Source of the DNA: Ralstonia wenshanensis
GTDB taxonomy: Bacteria > Pseudomonadota > Gammaproteobacteria > Burkholderiales > Burkholderiaceae
Assembly (NCBI RefSeq): GCF_021173085.1
Contig: NZ_CP076413.1
Coordinates: 2,542,001-2,606,000, forward strand
Direction: 5' to 3'
DNA: 64,000 nucleotides
In this document: piece after piece, positions 56,509-64,000 of the stretch
Numbering within the stretch: the stretch's first letter is position 1
Layout: each line of letters starts with the position of its first letter
Notes under the pieces: model-generated
What the model saw: only the letters and a program-made list of their open reading frames with translations
Told to the model about the DNA's origin: nothing
Databases searched by the model: none
Made by a program: the position numbers and the translations under genes

Positions 56509-57588
56509 ATGCCGAAGAACACCGATGATTTGCGCATTCGCGAACTGAAAGAGCTGACGCCGCCGTCGCATCTGATCCGCGAATTCCCGTGCAGCGACAC
56601 CGTGTCCGACCTGATCTACCAGAGCCGGAACGCGATGCACCGCATCCTTCATGGCATGGACGACCGCCTGATCGTCATCATCGGCCCCTGCTCCATCCAC
56701 GACACCAAGGCAGCGATGGATTACGCCCGCCGCCTGGTCGAGCAACGCGAGCGCTTCAAGAACGAGCTGGAAATCGTGATGCGCGTGTACTTCGAAAAGC
56801 CGCGCACGACGGTCGGCTGGAAAGGTCTGATCAACGACCCGTACATGGACGGCAGCTTCAAGATCAACGACGGCCTGCGCACCGCGCGCGAGCTGCTGAT
56901 GAACATCAACGAGCTGGGCCTGCCCGCCGGCACCGAATACCTCGACGTGATCAGCCCGCAGTACATCGCTGATCTCGTGAGCTGGGGCGCGATCGGCGCA
57001 CGTACTACCGAAAGCCAAGTGCACCGCGAACTGGCTTCCGGCCTGTCGTGCCCGGTGGGTTTCAAGAACGGCACCGACGGCAACGTGAAGATCGCTGTGG
57101 ACGCCATCAAGGCCGCATCGCAGCCGCACCACTTCCTGTCGGTCACCAAGGGCGGCCACTCGGCCATCGTGTCGACGGCCGGCAACGAGGATTGCCACAT
57201 CATCCTGCGCGGCGGCAAGGCGCCCAACTATGACGCGGCCAGCGTGCAGGAAGCCTGCGACGCCATCTCCAAGTCGGGCCTGGCCGCGCGCCTGATGATC
57301 GACGCCTCGCACGCCAACAGCAGCAAGAAACACGAGAACCAGATTCCGGTGTGCGAAGACATCGGCCGCCAGATGGCTGCCGGCGATAACCGCATCGTCG
57401 GGGTGATGGTGGAATCGCACATCAACGCCGGGCGCCAGGACCACGTGCAAGGCACGCCCGTATCCGACCTGGCCTACGGCCAGAGCGTGACCGACGCCTG
57501 CATCGGCTGGGACGATTCGGTGAAGGTGCTGGAAACGCTGGCCGACGCCGTGCGCAAGCGCCGTCTCGTGCCGGGCAGCGGCAACTAA
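56509..57588 (+). CDS. aroG: 3-deoxy-7-phosphoheptulonate synthase (DAHP synthase, type I)
   Basis: This enzyme condenses phosphoenolpyruvate and erythrose-4-phosphate, the first step of the shikimate pathway. The 359-residue AroF/G/H-type protein has LIVIIGPCSIHDTKAAMDYA, MRVYFEKPRTTVGWKGLIND, GARTTESQVHRELASGLSCP and the C-terminal IDASHANSSKKHENQ. Length matches E. coli AroG. Which amino acid inhibits it cannot be told from sequence. Expression appears to be attenuated through the leader upstream. Confidence 0.97.
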   Translation: MPKNTDDLRIRELKELTPPSHLIREFPCSDTVSDLIYQSRNAMHRILHGMDDRLIVIIGPCSIHDTKAAMDYARRLVEQRERFKNELEIVMRVYFEKPRTTVGWKGLINDPYMDGSFKINDGLRTARELLMNINELGLPAGTEYLDVISPQYIADLVSWGAIGARTTESQVHRELASGLSCPVGFKNGTDGNVKIAVDAIKAASQPHHFLSVTKGGHSAIVSTAGNEDCHIILRGGKAPNYDAASVQEACDAISKSGLAARLMIDASHANSSKKHENQIPVCEDIGRQMAAGDNRIVGVMVESHINAGRQDHVQGTPVSDLAYGQSVTDACIGWDDSVKVLETLADAVRKRRLVPGSGN

Positions 57589-57610
57589 GACGCCATCAGC
57601 GTGATTTGGG

Positions 57611-57636
57611 AAGGACGCCTGCGGGCGTCCTTTTTC
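57611..57636 (+). terminator. Intrinsic terminator after aroG
   Basis: AAGGACGCC-tgcg-GGCGTCCTT followed by TTTC; 23 bp after the aroG stop. Confidence 0.9.
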
Positions 57637-57758
57637 TTTGCGCGCGCATCAACGCGCAGATCTATAACAAATGTGAGCAGAACGTATCAAAGTCACACAA
57701 GTGCGTTGTCTTTGACATATCGTAGGAGGATTCCCCTGCCCATCCCCCGGAGGCATCC

Positions 57759-58661
57759 ATGGCAGACACCCTGGCGGACACCGCCGTCAACACCGCAAAC
57801 AAGTACCAGGCGATCGTGGCGCAGTACGCCACCGACGTCGGCATGAAGATCCTCGCTGCCATCGTTTTCTGGGTGGTCGGCCGCTGGCTGATCAATCTGG
57901 CGGTGCGCATGGTCGAAGGCTCGTTGAGCCGACAGAAGGTCGATCCGACCGTGCTGCGCTATGTGGGCTCCATCATCACCGTCACGCTGAACGTGCTGCT
58001 GGTGATCGGCATCCTCGGCTATTTCGGCATCCAGACGACGACGTTCGCCGCGCTGATTGCCGCAGCCGGTGTGGCCATCGGCATGGCGTGGTCTGGCCTG
58101 CTGTCGAACTTTGCGGCGGGCGCGTTCCTGATCGTGCTGCGGCCGTTCAAGGTGGGCGACTTCGTGACGGCCGGCGGCGTGACGGGCACGATCAAGGAGA
58201 TCGGCCTGTTTGCCACGACCATCAACACGCCGGACAACGTGGTCACGATGGTCGGCAACGGCAAGATCTTTGCCGACACGATCCAGAACTACACCTCCAA
58301 CCCCTACCGCCGCGTCGAGTTGAAGGCGCAACTGGCCGGGAGCGCCGACCACCGCGCCGCCATCGCGCTGCTCAAGGAGAAGATTGCCGCCATTCCGAAC
58401 GTGCTGACCGATCCGGCGGTCGATGTGGAGATCCTGGAATTCAACTTGGTCGGGCCGGTGCTGGCCGTGCGCCCGTACACGCACAACGACAACTACTGGC
58501 AGGTCTATTTCGACACCAACCGGACGATCAAGGAAGCGCTGGCCGAAGGCGGCTTCCCGGCGCCGACGCCGTCGCAAGCGCTGACCATCACCACGCCGGG
58601 GCAATTGGCGGGCTTGGCTGCCGTGGCACAAAGTACGTCCACGCCGACCAGCGTGAACTGA
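57759..58661 (+). CDS. mscS: Small-conductance mechanosensitive channel MscS
   Basis: MscS opens under membrane tension to release solutes on osmotic downshock. The 300-residue protein has three N-terminal membrane helices (about 28-46, 68-92, 95-128), the pore-lining TM3 with Gly/Ala packing (AGVAIGMAWSGLLSNFAAGAFLI), and the beta domain RPFKVGDFVTAGGVTGTIKEIGLF. A cytoplasmic alpha/beta vestibule follows. Length is close to E. coli MscS (286). GGAGG precedes the ATG. Confidence 0.94.
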   Translation: MADTLADTAVNTANKYQAIVAQYATDVGMKILAAIVFWVVGRWLINLAVRMVEGSLSRQKVDPTVLRYVGSIITVTLNVLLVIGILGYFGIQTTTFAALIAAAGVAIGMAWSGLLSNFAAGAFLIVLRPFKVGDFVTAGGVTGTIKEIGLFATTINTPDNVVTMVGNGKIFADTIQNYTSNPYRRVELKAQLAGSADHRAAIALLKEKIAAIPNVLTDPAVDVEILEFNLVGPVLAVRPYTHNDNYWQVYFDTNRTIKEALAEGGFPAPTPSQALTITTPGQLAGLAAVAQSTSTPTSVN

Positions 58662-58678
58662 TCCACGCGCGGCAAAGC

Positions 58679-58710
58679 AAACGGCCCGGTACACAACCGG
58701 GCCGTTTTGT
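58679..58710. terminator. Intrinsic terminator between mscS and the adenosyltransferase gene
   Basis: AACGGCCCGGT-acaca-ACCGGGCCGTT with flanking A and T runs, so it can serve both convergent genes. Confidence 0.9.
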
Positions 58711-58729
58711 TTTGATGCGCCGACTGCGA

Positions 58730-59287
58730 TCAGGTCGGCTTGTGCTCGTCGCGTTTCCAGAGCACGTCGGAGCCGCCATCTGCGCGGTTCAACACGCGTG
58801 CCAGCACAAACAGCAGGTCCGACAAACGATTGACGTATTGGCGCGGCGCCTCGCCAATGGTCTCCGCCCGGCCCAGGGCGACGATACTGCGCTCGGCACG
58901 GCGCGCAACGGTGCGGCAGACATGCGCCTGTGCCGCAGCGCGGCTGCCGCCTGGCAGGATGAATTCGGCCAGCCGCGGCAGATCGGCGTTGTAATCGGCC
59001 AGCCATTGGTCGAGCCGCAACACGTGCGCGGTGGTCACCATCGTGTAGCCGGGAATGCAGAGTTCGCCACCCAGATCGAACAGGTCGTGCTGGATGGCCG
59101 TGAGCGCCGCGCGCACGCCGTCGGGCAACGTTTCCGTCAGCAGCACGCCGATATGCGAGTTCAACTCGTCGACGTCGCCGATGGCGGCGATGCGCAGGCT
59201 GTCCTTGGCCGTGCGGCTGCCGTCGCCCAGGCCGGTGGTGCCGTCGTCGCCGGTGCGGGTGGCGATTTTGGATAGGCGATTGCCCAC
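58730..59287 (-). CDS. PduO-type cob(I)alamin adenosyltransferase
   Basis: This enzyme transfers the adenosyl group of ATP to cob(I)alamin to make coenzyme B12. The 185-residue protein has the PduO signature ATRTGDDGTTGLGDGSR, GDVDELNSHIG, the central FILPGGS and the helical C-terminal RRAERSIVAL / YVNRLSDLLFVLAR. No B12-dependent enzyme gene is nearby. It is divergent from the following oxidoreductase gene. Confidence 0.94.
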   Translation of the reverse strand: MGNRLSKIATRTGDDGTTGLGDGSRTAKDSLRIAAIGDVDELNSHIGVLLTETLPDGVRAALTAIQHDLFDLGGELCIPGYTMVTTAHVLRLDQWLADYNADLPRLAEFILPGGSRAAAQAHVCRTVARRAERSIVALGRAETIGEAPRQYVNRLSDLLFVLARVLNRADGGSDVLWKRDEHKPT

Positions 59288-59405
59288 GGTGCGTCTCCCT
59301 GTATTGCGTCAATGTTGGTGGCGCCATTATCGCAAGAGCGGCATGACCCCGGCGTTAGAATGACAGCCCGAGCCGGCTTCAGACCGCTGCCCCACGCGAG
59401 ACGCC

Positions 59406-60824
59406 ATGAACCATCCAGCCCCGCCCTCCCAGATCATCCGCAAGCCGATTCCGCCTGCGATGCTCGACGCGCTGCGCGCCCGCTTTGGCGATCGCATCTC
59501 CACCGCTGAAGCCGTGCGCGCACATCACGGCCGCGATGAATCCGCCTACGACCCGATGCTGCCCGACGCCGTCGTCTTCGCGCAGACCACCGAGGAAGTC
59601 GCTGCCGTCGCCAGGCTGTGCTTCGAGCACGAGATTCCGCTGATCCCGTATGGCGCCGGCTCGTCGCTCGAAGGCCATCTGCTGGCCGTGGCCGGCGGCG
59701 TGAGCCTCGACCTGTCGCAGATGAACCATGTGCTGTCGGTGCATCCGGAAGACCTGACGGTGACGGTCGAGCCGGGCGTCACGCGCAAGCAGCTCAATAC
59801 CGAGATCCGCGATACCGGTCTGTTCTTCCCGATCGACCCGGGCGCGGATGCGTCCATCGGCGGCATGTGTGCGACGCGCGCGTCCGGCACCAACGCCGTG
59901 CGTTACGGCACGATGCGCGAGAACGTGCTGAACCTGACGGTGGTCACCGCTGACGGCCGCGTCATCAAGACTGCCAATCGCGCGCGCAAATCGTCGGCGG
60001 GCTACGACCTGACGCGCCTCTTCATCGGCAGCGAGGGGACGCTGGGCATCATCACCGAGATCACGCTGAAGCTGTATCCGCAGCCCGAAGCCGTGTCCGC
60101 GGCCGTGTGCGCCTTCCCGAGCATGGGCGATGCGGTGTCCGCCGTGATCGACACCATCCAGATGGGCGTGCCGATTGCGCGCGTCGAGTTTGTCGACGCA
60201 CTCGCCATCCGTGCGATCAACCAGTACGACAAGCTCACGCTGCCCGAGATGCCGACGCTGTTCTTCGAGTTTCATGGCTCGGAGCACGGCGTGCAGGAGC
60301 AAGCCGAGACCGTCCAGCAGATCGCCGCCGAACACAAAGGCCAGGGCTTCGAGTGGGCAACGCGCCCCGAAGACCGCAGCCGCCTGTGGAACGCCCGCCA
60401 CAACGCCTACTTTGCATTCCTGCAGCTCAAGCCGGGCTGCCGCGCCGTCACCACTGACGTGTGCGTGCCGATCTCGCGCCTGGCCGACTGCGTGGTGGAG
60501 ACCGAGAAGGACCTGCTCGCCAGCGCGCTGCAACTGCCCGCCCCCATCGTCGGCCACGTGGGCGACGGCAACTTCCACGTCGCGCTGCTGATCGACCCGA
60601 ACAAGCCGGAAGAACTGGAAGAAGCCGAGCGCATCAACCAGCGCATCGTCGCGCGTGCGATTGCCATGGACGGCACCTGCACGGGCGAGCATGGCGTGGG
60701 CCTGCACAAGATGGACTTCCTCATCGCCGAGCACGGCAACGACGCGATCGACCTGATGCGCAGCGTCAAGCAGGCGCTGGACCCGAAGCACATCCTGAAC
60801 CCCGGCAAGATCTTCCACCTGTAA
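59406..60824 (+). CDS. FAD-binding 2-hydroxyacid dehydrogenase (D-lactate dehydrogenase-like)
   Basis: A 472-residue vanillyl-alcohol-oxidase-fold flavoprotein. The PP-loop FAD site is IPYGAGSSLEGHLLAVAGG and the second FAD block is DPGADASIGGMCATRASGTNAVRYG. The C-terminal FAD-oxidase domain has HVGDGNFHVALLID and GTCTGEHGVGLHKMDFL. It resembles cytochrome-linked D-lactate dehydrogenases more than GlcD, but glycolate or other hydroxyacids are possible. A LysR regulator follows after 27 bp. Confidence 0.9.
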   Translation: MNHPAPPSQIIRKPIPPAMLDALRARFGDRISTAEAVRAHHGRDESAYDPMLPDAVVFAQTTEEVAAVARLCFEHEIPLIPYGAGSSLEGHLLAVAGGVSLDLSQMNHVLSVHPEDLTVTVEPGVTRKQLNTEIRDTGLFFPIDPGADASIGGMCATRASGTNAVRYGTMRENVLNLTVVTADGRVIKTANRARKSSAGYDLTRLFIGSEGTLGIITEITLKLYPQPEAVSAAVCAFPSMGDAVSAVIDTIQMGVPIARVEFVDALAIRAINQYDKLTLPEMPTLFFEFHGSEHGVQEQAETVQQIAAEHKGQGFEWATRPEDRSRLWNARHNAYFAFLQLKPGCRAVTTDVCVPISRLADCVVETEKDLLASALQLPAPIVGHVGDGNFHVALLIDPNKPEELEEAERINQRIVARAIAMDGTCTGEHGVGLHKMDFLIAEHGNDAIDLMRSVKQALDPKHILNPGKIFHL

Positions 60825-60851
60825 CCGACACACCCACCAGCGACCACCCGC

Positions 60852-61742
60852 ATGTCCTCCGTCTTCAAGCGCGTTCCTCCGCTGCATCTGCTGATTGCCT
60901 TTGAGGCGGGCGCGCGCCATGCGAGCTTCGCGCGCGCGGCCGAGGAGCTGTCCGTCACGCCCAGCGCGGTATCGCACCGCATCAAGAACCTCGAAGAACT
61001 GTGGGGCGAAGACCTCTTCGTGCGCACCGGCACAGCGCTGCGGCTCACCGCCGCCGGCACGCGCTACCTGCGCAGCGTCCAGGTAGCGCTCGACACGCTG
61101 CACGAACTCGCGCGGCCCGAATTCAGCAAGCAGCGTGCGCGGCTACGCGTGGCAATCCCGCCCACGTTCGGGCGCCAGCACCTCGTGCCGCGCCTGCCCG
61201 AGTTCAACGGGCTGTACCCGCACATTGATCTGGAACTGCATCTCTCCATCCCGTTCCTCGACGTGAAAGCCGAGGACACCGATGTCGAGATCCGCTACGG
61301 CACCGGCCGCTATCCGGACCTGAAGACCACGCTGCTGCTCAACGAGCCGGTCTTCCCGGCGTGCGGGCGCGGCTACTTCGAGCAGATCAGCGGCAACACC
61401 ATCACCGAAGCGTCGCAGTTGCTGAACCTCACGCTGCTGCGCAGCCCCCTGGAGCCATGGCGCCCGTGGTTTGAGGCAGCGGGGCTGGACGCGCCGGAGC
61501 CCGCCACCGGCTCGCTGTTCAACGACATCGGCCTGATGCTCGAGGCGGTGGCTTCCAACCAGGGCGTTGCGCTGGTGCGGCAGGCGATGGCGCGCAACTG
61601 GCTGGGCTCGGGGCAGATCGTCCGGCTGCTGGACATCGAATCGGCCTCGCCGCATGCTTATTACATCGTCCAGCGCGAACAAGCGCCGATGAAGCCCGAG
61701 GCACGGCAATTTGTGGATTGGTTGCTTGGGCTGGATTGGTAG
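60852..61742 (+). CDS. LysR-family transcriptional regulator (GcvA-like)
   Basis: A 296-residue LysR protein with an N-terminal helix-turn-helix (about 8-66: LLIAFEAGARHASFARAAEELSVT in pieces, then AVSHRIKNLEE). The effector domain (about 93-294) contains the GcvA-group features EIRYGTGRYPDL and EPWRPWF. Targets are unknown; it lies between two FAD-linked hydroxyacid dehydrogenases on the same strand and may control either, though LysR genes are more often divergent from their targets. Confidence 0.88.
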   Translation: MSSVFKRVPPLHLLIAFEAGARHASFARAAEELSVTPSAVSHRIKNLEELWGEDLFVRTGTALRLTAAGTRYLRSVQVALDTLHELARPEFSKQRARLRVAIPPTFGRQHLVPRLPEFNGLYPHIDLELHLSIPFLDVKAEDTDVEIRYGTGRYPDLKTTLLLNEPVFPACGRGYFEQISGNTITEASQLLNLTLLRSPLEPWRPWFEAAGLDAPEPATGSLFNDIGLMLEAVASNQGVALVRQAMARNWLGSGQIVRLLDIESASPHAYYIVQREQAPMKPEARQFVDWLLGLDW

Positions 61743-61775
61743 GCGGCTCAACTGTGGGCAGCCGAGCCTCGTCAC

Positions 61776-62120
61776 CGGAGCTCAAACCACCGCATTCGAA
61801 ACTTTTAGTATCGACGTTGAGGCCCTGAAGCCTCAACGTTGATGAAAAAAGCAGCAACGTCGGAGCAAAAAGGGTCATGGGTCGAGCCTCCAAGCCTCGA
61901 AGTCGACGTTCTGAACCTCATCGTTGCTGCTTTTTTCATCAACGCTGACCCTATTTGCCTCATGCGTGAGGTACCGGAACTCCGGATTCGAAACTTTTAG
62001 TGTGAAGCGCGGTGATCGGAGCTCCATCGTCGACCGTCGAAGGCTCGATCGTGAAGGTCGGACCTCCACGAACGAGCGATGAAACCTTGCCGCACCGCGA
62101 TGAACCACATTGGCCGCCTC
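61776..62120. repeat. Mosaic of direct and inverted repeats
   Basis: A non-coding interval of about 350 bp built from short repeats. The 16-mer ATTCGAAACTTTTAGT occurs at 61794-61809 and 61986-62001. A 14-bp inverted repeat (one mismatch) is at 61810-61823/61830-61843. A perfect 23-bp inverted repeat is at 61837-61859/61922-61944, and a partly matching pair is at 61862-61877/61946-61961. Further small hairpins include CCTCA-tgcg-TGAGG (61959 onwards) and TCGTGaAGGTC / GGACCtCCACGA (near 62050-62073). Short frames here are not credible genes. Confidence 0.85.
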
Positions 62121-62235
62121 GGCGAGCCAAATTCATCGCAGCAAAAGTCCTTAACACGCCGCATGGCGCGGCGGCCGGGCTATAGTGCCCTCCACCCCGG
62201 CCACCGCTGCCGGGCACAACGATGAGAGACACCCC

Positions 62236-63729
62236 ATGAACGCGTCGCTGCCCGCCACCGCCCGCGATCAATCCGCCCTGCAGGCCGAGTTGACCGCCGC
62301 GCTGTCCCAGATCGTGTCCGACGACGCGCTGCTCTGGGAGCGCGAAGACACCACCCCGTATGAATGCGATGGCCTCGCCGCTTACCGGCAGGTGCCGCTG
62401 GCCGTGGTGCTGCCGGATACCGAGGCGCAGGTCGTCGAGATCCTGCGCGTGTGCCACCGCATGGGCGTGCCCGTGGTGCCGCGCGGCGCGGGGACGAGCC
62501 TGTCGGGCGGCGCGATGCCGACGCCGGGCGGGCTGGTGCTGTCGCTGGCCAAGTTCAAGCGCATCATCAAAGTCGACCCCTACACGCGCACGGCGGTGGT
62601 CCAGCCGGGCGTGCGCAATCTCGCCATATCCGAAGCCGCCAACCCGCACGGGCTGTACTACGCGCCCGATCCGTCCTCGCAGATCGCCTGCACCATCGGC
62701 GGCAACGTCAATGAAAATTCGGGCGGCGTGCATTGCCTGAAGTACGGCCTGACCGTGCACAACGTGCTGCGCGTGCGCGCCGTGATGATGGACGGCGAGG
62801 TGGTCGAATTCGGCAGCGAAGCACCCGACGCACCCGGCCTCGACCTGCTGGCGACGGTGATCGGCTCCGAAGGCATGCTGGCCGTGGTGACGGAAGTGAC
62901 CGTGCGCCTGATCCCCAAGCCGCAGCTCGCGCAGGTGATCATGGCGAGCTTCGACAACGTGGAAACCGGCGGCAACGCCGTGGCCGACGTGATTGCCGCG
63001 GGCATCATCCCGGCCGGGCTGGAGATGATGGACAAGCCCGCCACCGCAGCCGTTGAGGAATTCGTCTGCGCCGGCTACGACCTGGACGCGGCGGCCATCC
63101 TGCTGTGCGAGTCCGACGGCACGCCCGAAGAAGTGGCCGAAGAAATCGCGCGCATGAGCGAAGTGCTGCGTGCCTCCGGTGCCACGCGCATCCAGGTGTC
63201 GCAAAGCGAAGCCGAGCGCCTGAAGTTCTGGAGCGGCCGCAAGAATGCATTCCCGGCAGCGGGCCGCATCTCGCCGGACTACTACTGCATGGACGGCACC
63301 ATCCCGCGCAAGCACATCGGCACGCTGCTGCGGCGCATCCAGCAGATGGAGCAGAAGTACGCCCTGCGCTGCATCAACGTGTTCCATGCGGGCGACGGCA
63401 ATATGCACCCGCTCATCCTCTTCAACGGCGAAGACCAGGACGAATGGCACCGCGCCGAACTGTTCGGCTCCGACATCCTCGAGACCTGCGTAGAACTGGG
63501 CGGAACCGTGACGGGTGAACACGGCGTGGGCGTGGAAAAGCTCAGCTCGATGTGCGTGCAGTTCTCGGCCGAAGAGCGCGACGCCTTCTTGCGCGTAAAG
63601 GCGGCTTTTGACCCGGCGCGCCTGCTGAACCCCGACAAGGCCATCCCCACGCTCGCGCGCTGCGCCGAATACGGCAAGCTGCACGTGCGCAACGGCCTGC
63701 TGCCGCATCCGGACCTGCCCCGCTTCTGA
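62236..63729 (+). CDS. glcD: Glycolate oxidase subunit GlcD-like FAD protein
   Basis: A 497-residue FAD-linked oxidase of the GlcD type, which oxidises glycolate to glyoxylate. It has the FAD-binding VPRGAGTSLSGGAMPTPGG, ACTIGGNVNENSGGVHCLKYG, and the C-terminal VFHAGDGNMHPLILF and VTGEHGVGVEKLSSM. The usual partners GlcE and GlcF are not downstream; an ion channel gene follows after 13 bp. The start ATG at 62236 is behind GATGAGAGA. A TATAGT at 62181-62186 is a possible -10. Confidence 0.9.
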   Translation: MNASLPATARDQSALQAELTAALSQIVSDDALLWEREDTTPYECDGLAAYRQVPLAVVLPDTEAQVVEILRVCHRMGVPVVPRGAGTSLSGGAMPTPGGLVLSLAKFKRIIKVDPYTRTAVVQPGVRNLAISEAANPHGLYYAPDPSSQIACTIGGNVNENSGGVHCLKYGLTVHNVLRVRAVMMDGEVVEFGSEAPDAPGLDLLATVIGSEGMLAVVTEVTVRLIPKPQLAQVIMASFDNVETGGNAVADVIAAGIIPAGLEMMDKPATAAVEEFVCAGYDLDAAAILLCESDGTPEEVAEEIARMSEVLRASGATRIQVSQSEAERLKFWSGRKNAFPAAGRISPDYYCMDGTIPRKHIGTLLRRIQQMEQKYALRCINVFHAGDGNMHPLILFNGEDQDEWHRAELFGSDILETCVELGGTVTGEHGVGVEKLSSMCVQFSAEERDAFLRVKAAFDPARLLNPDKAIPTLARCAEYGKLHVRNGLLPHPDLPRF

Positions 63730-63742
63730 GCTCGCGACGGCC

Positions 63743-64000
63743 ATGAGGAATCCGCCCCGCAACAGCCGCAACCGATGGCACGCCCATAACGCGCGCCTTG
63801 GCGAGTATCTCGGCAAACCCGAGAGCGGCTGGCGCGCGCGCTGGTACACCGTCATCTTCGAAGCCGATACGCGCGCCGGCAGGCTGTTCGACCTGACCCT
63901 GCTGGGGGCCATCCTCGCCAGCGTGCTGGTGGTGATGCTCGACAGCCTGCCGAGCGTCAGCGGCCGCGCGGGCACGCTGTTCACGGTGCTCGAGTGGCTT
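63743..64000 (+). CDS. Ion transporter / voltage-gated channel family protein (5' part)
   Basis: The first 86 residues of a protein that runs past the window end. A basic, tryptophan-containing N-terminus (residues 1-45, including WRARWYTVIFEADTRAG) precedes the first membrane helix (about 50-66, FDLTLLGAILASVLVVML). The pattern fits the bacterial voltage-gated ion transporter family (S1 helix region). The pore and selectivity filter are not visible, so ion preference is unknown. Confidence 0.8.
   Translation, partial: MRNPPRNSRNRWHAHNARLGEYLGKPESGWRARWYTVIFEADTRAGRLFDLTLLGAILASVLVVMLDSLPSVSGRAGTLFTVLEWL

Noticed and set aside
61837-61944. Insertion-sequence remnant suggested by the 23-bp perfect inverted repeat
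   Set aside because: Only 62 bp lie between the arms, there is no transposase fragment, and no flanking target duplication is evident.
61519-62108. Two short minus-strand frames (124 and 77 aa) near the repeat segment
   Set aside because: They are made of repeat sequence and of the antisense of the LysR gene; no start signals or domain support.
61960-63984. 674-codon minus-strand frame opposite glcD
   Set aside because: No domain, His/Ala/Arg-rich, overlaps the clear GlcD-like gene and runs into the repeat segment.
1-64000. tRNA, rRNA or integrated element
   Set aside because: Reading through the intergenic regions I found no cloverleaf-like sequence, ribosomal RNA segment, integrase, transposase or phage gene.

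Overview
The window is a contiguous stretch of GC-rich betaproteobacterial chromosome. Gene content and order (nap-ccm, dnaKJ/grpE, a hut cluster under a GntR-type HutC, hrcA-nadK-recN) and codon usage point to Ralstonia or a close relative. This assignment rests on recognition of the proteins, not on a database search. I see no rRNA, tRNA, CRISPR array, phage or insertion sequence. Almost everything is housekeeping gene space, with accessory or regulatory interest concentrated in a few loci.

Layout: (1) 1-8.7 kb: the end of napA, then napB and napC, then a complete cytochrome c maturation series ccmABCDEFGHI with overlapping start/stop codons. (2) 8.7-10.7 kb: an Ada-type alkylation repair protein behind a candidate Ada box, a small separate Ada-zinc-domain-like protein and a lipoprotein. 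(3) 10.7-21.4 kb: purM, an AI-2E/PerM permease, hda, a HAD phosphatase, pcnB, folK, a deoxynucleoside kinase, panB, a TupBC-like tungstate transporter and a fused pabB-pabC. (4) 21.5-30.2 kb: heat-shock genes dnaJ, dnaK and grpE with two good sigma-32 promoters, outer-membrane phospholipase A, rnk, a thioredoxin-like protein, hslR and hemH. (5) 30.2-36.6 kb: histidine utilisation, hutUHGI divergent from the repressor hutC, with a perfect palindromic operator between. (6) 36.7-41.1 kb: an AhpD-like protein, hrcA, nadK and recN. (7) 41.1-46.5 kb: a secreted-protease locus with a lipoprotein that looks like a free-standing protease propeptide, two subtilisin-family proteases with GlyGly-CTERM tails, and a rhombosortase-type rhomboid protease that processes such tails. 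(8) 46.5-58.7 kb: glnE, a giant YhdP/AsmA-like protein, a Nit-type amidase, tldD, aroG behind what looks like an aromatic-amino-acid attenuator, and mscS. (9) 58.7-64 kb: a PduO-type cobalamin adenosyltransferase, two FAD-linked 2-hydroxyacid dehydrogenases around a GcvA-like LysR regulator, a repeat-dense intergenic segment and the start of an ion channel.

The most interesting items are: the protease/rhombosortase/propeptide-lipoprotein locus; a leader peptide rich in Phe, Tyr and Trp codons plus mutually exclusive hairpins ahead of aroG; a structured ~110-bp repeat present twice, each copy starting 1-2 nt after a stop codon and showing compensatory changes; an Ada protein that has lost three of its four zinc cysteines; and a mosaic of direct and inverted repeats at 61.8-62.1 kb.
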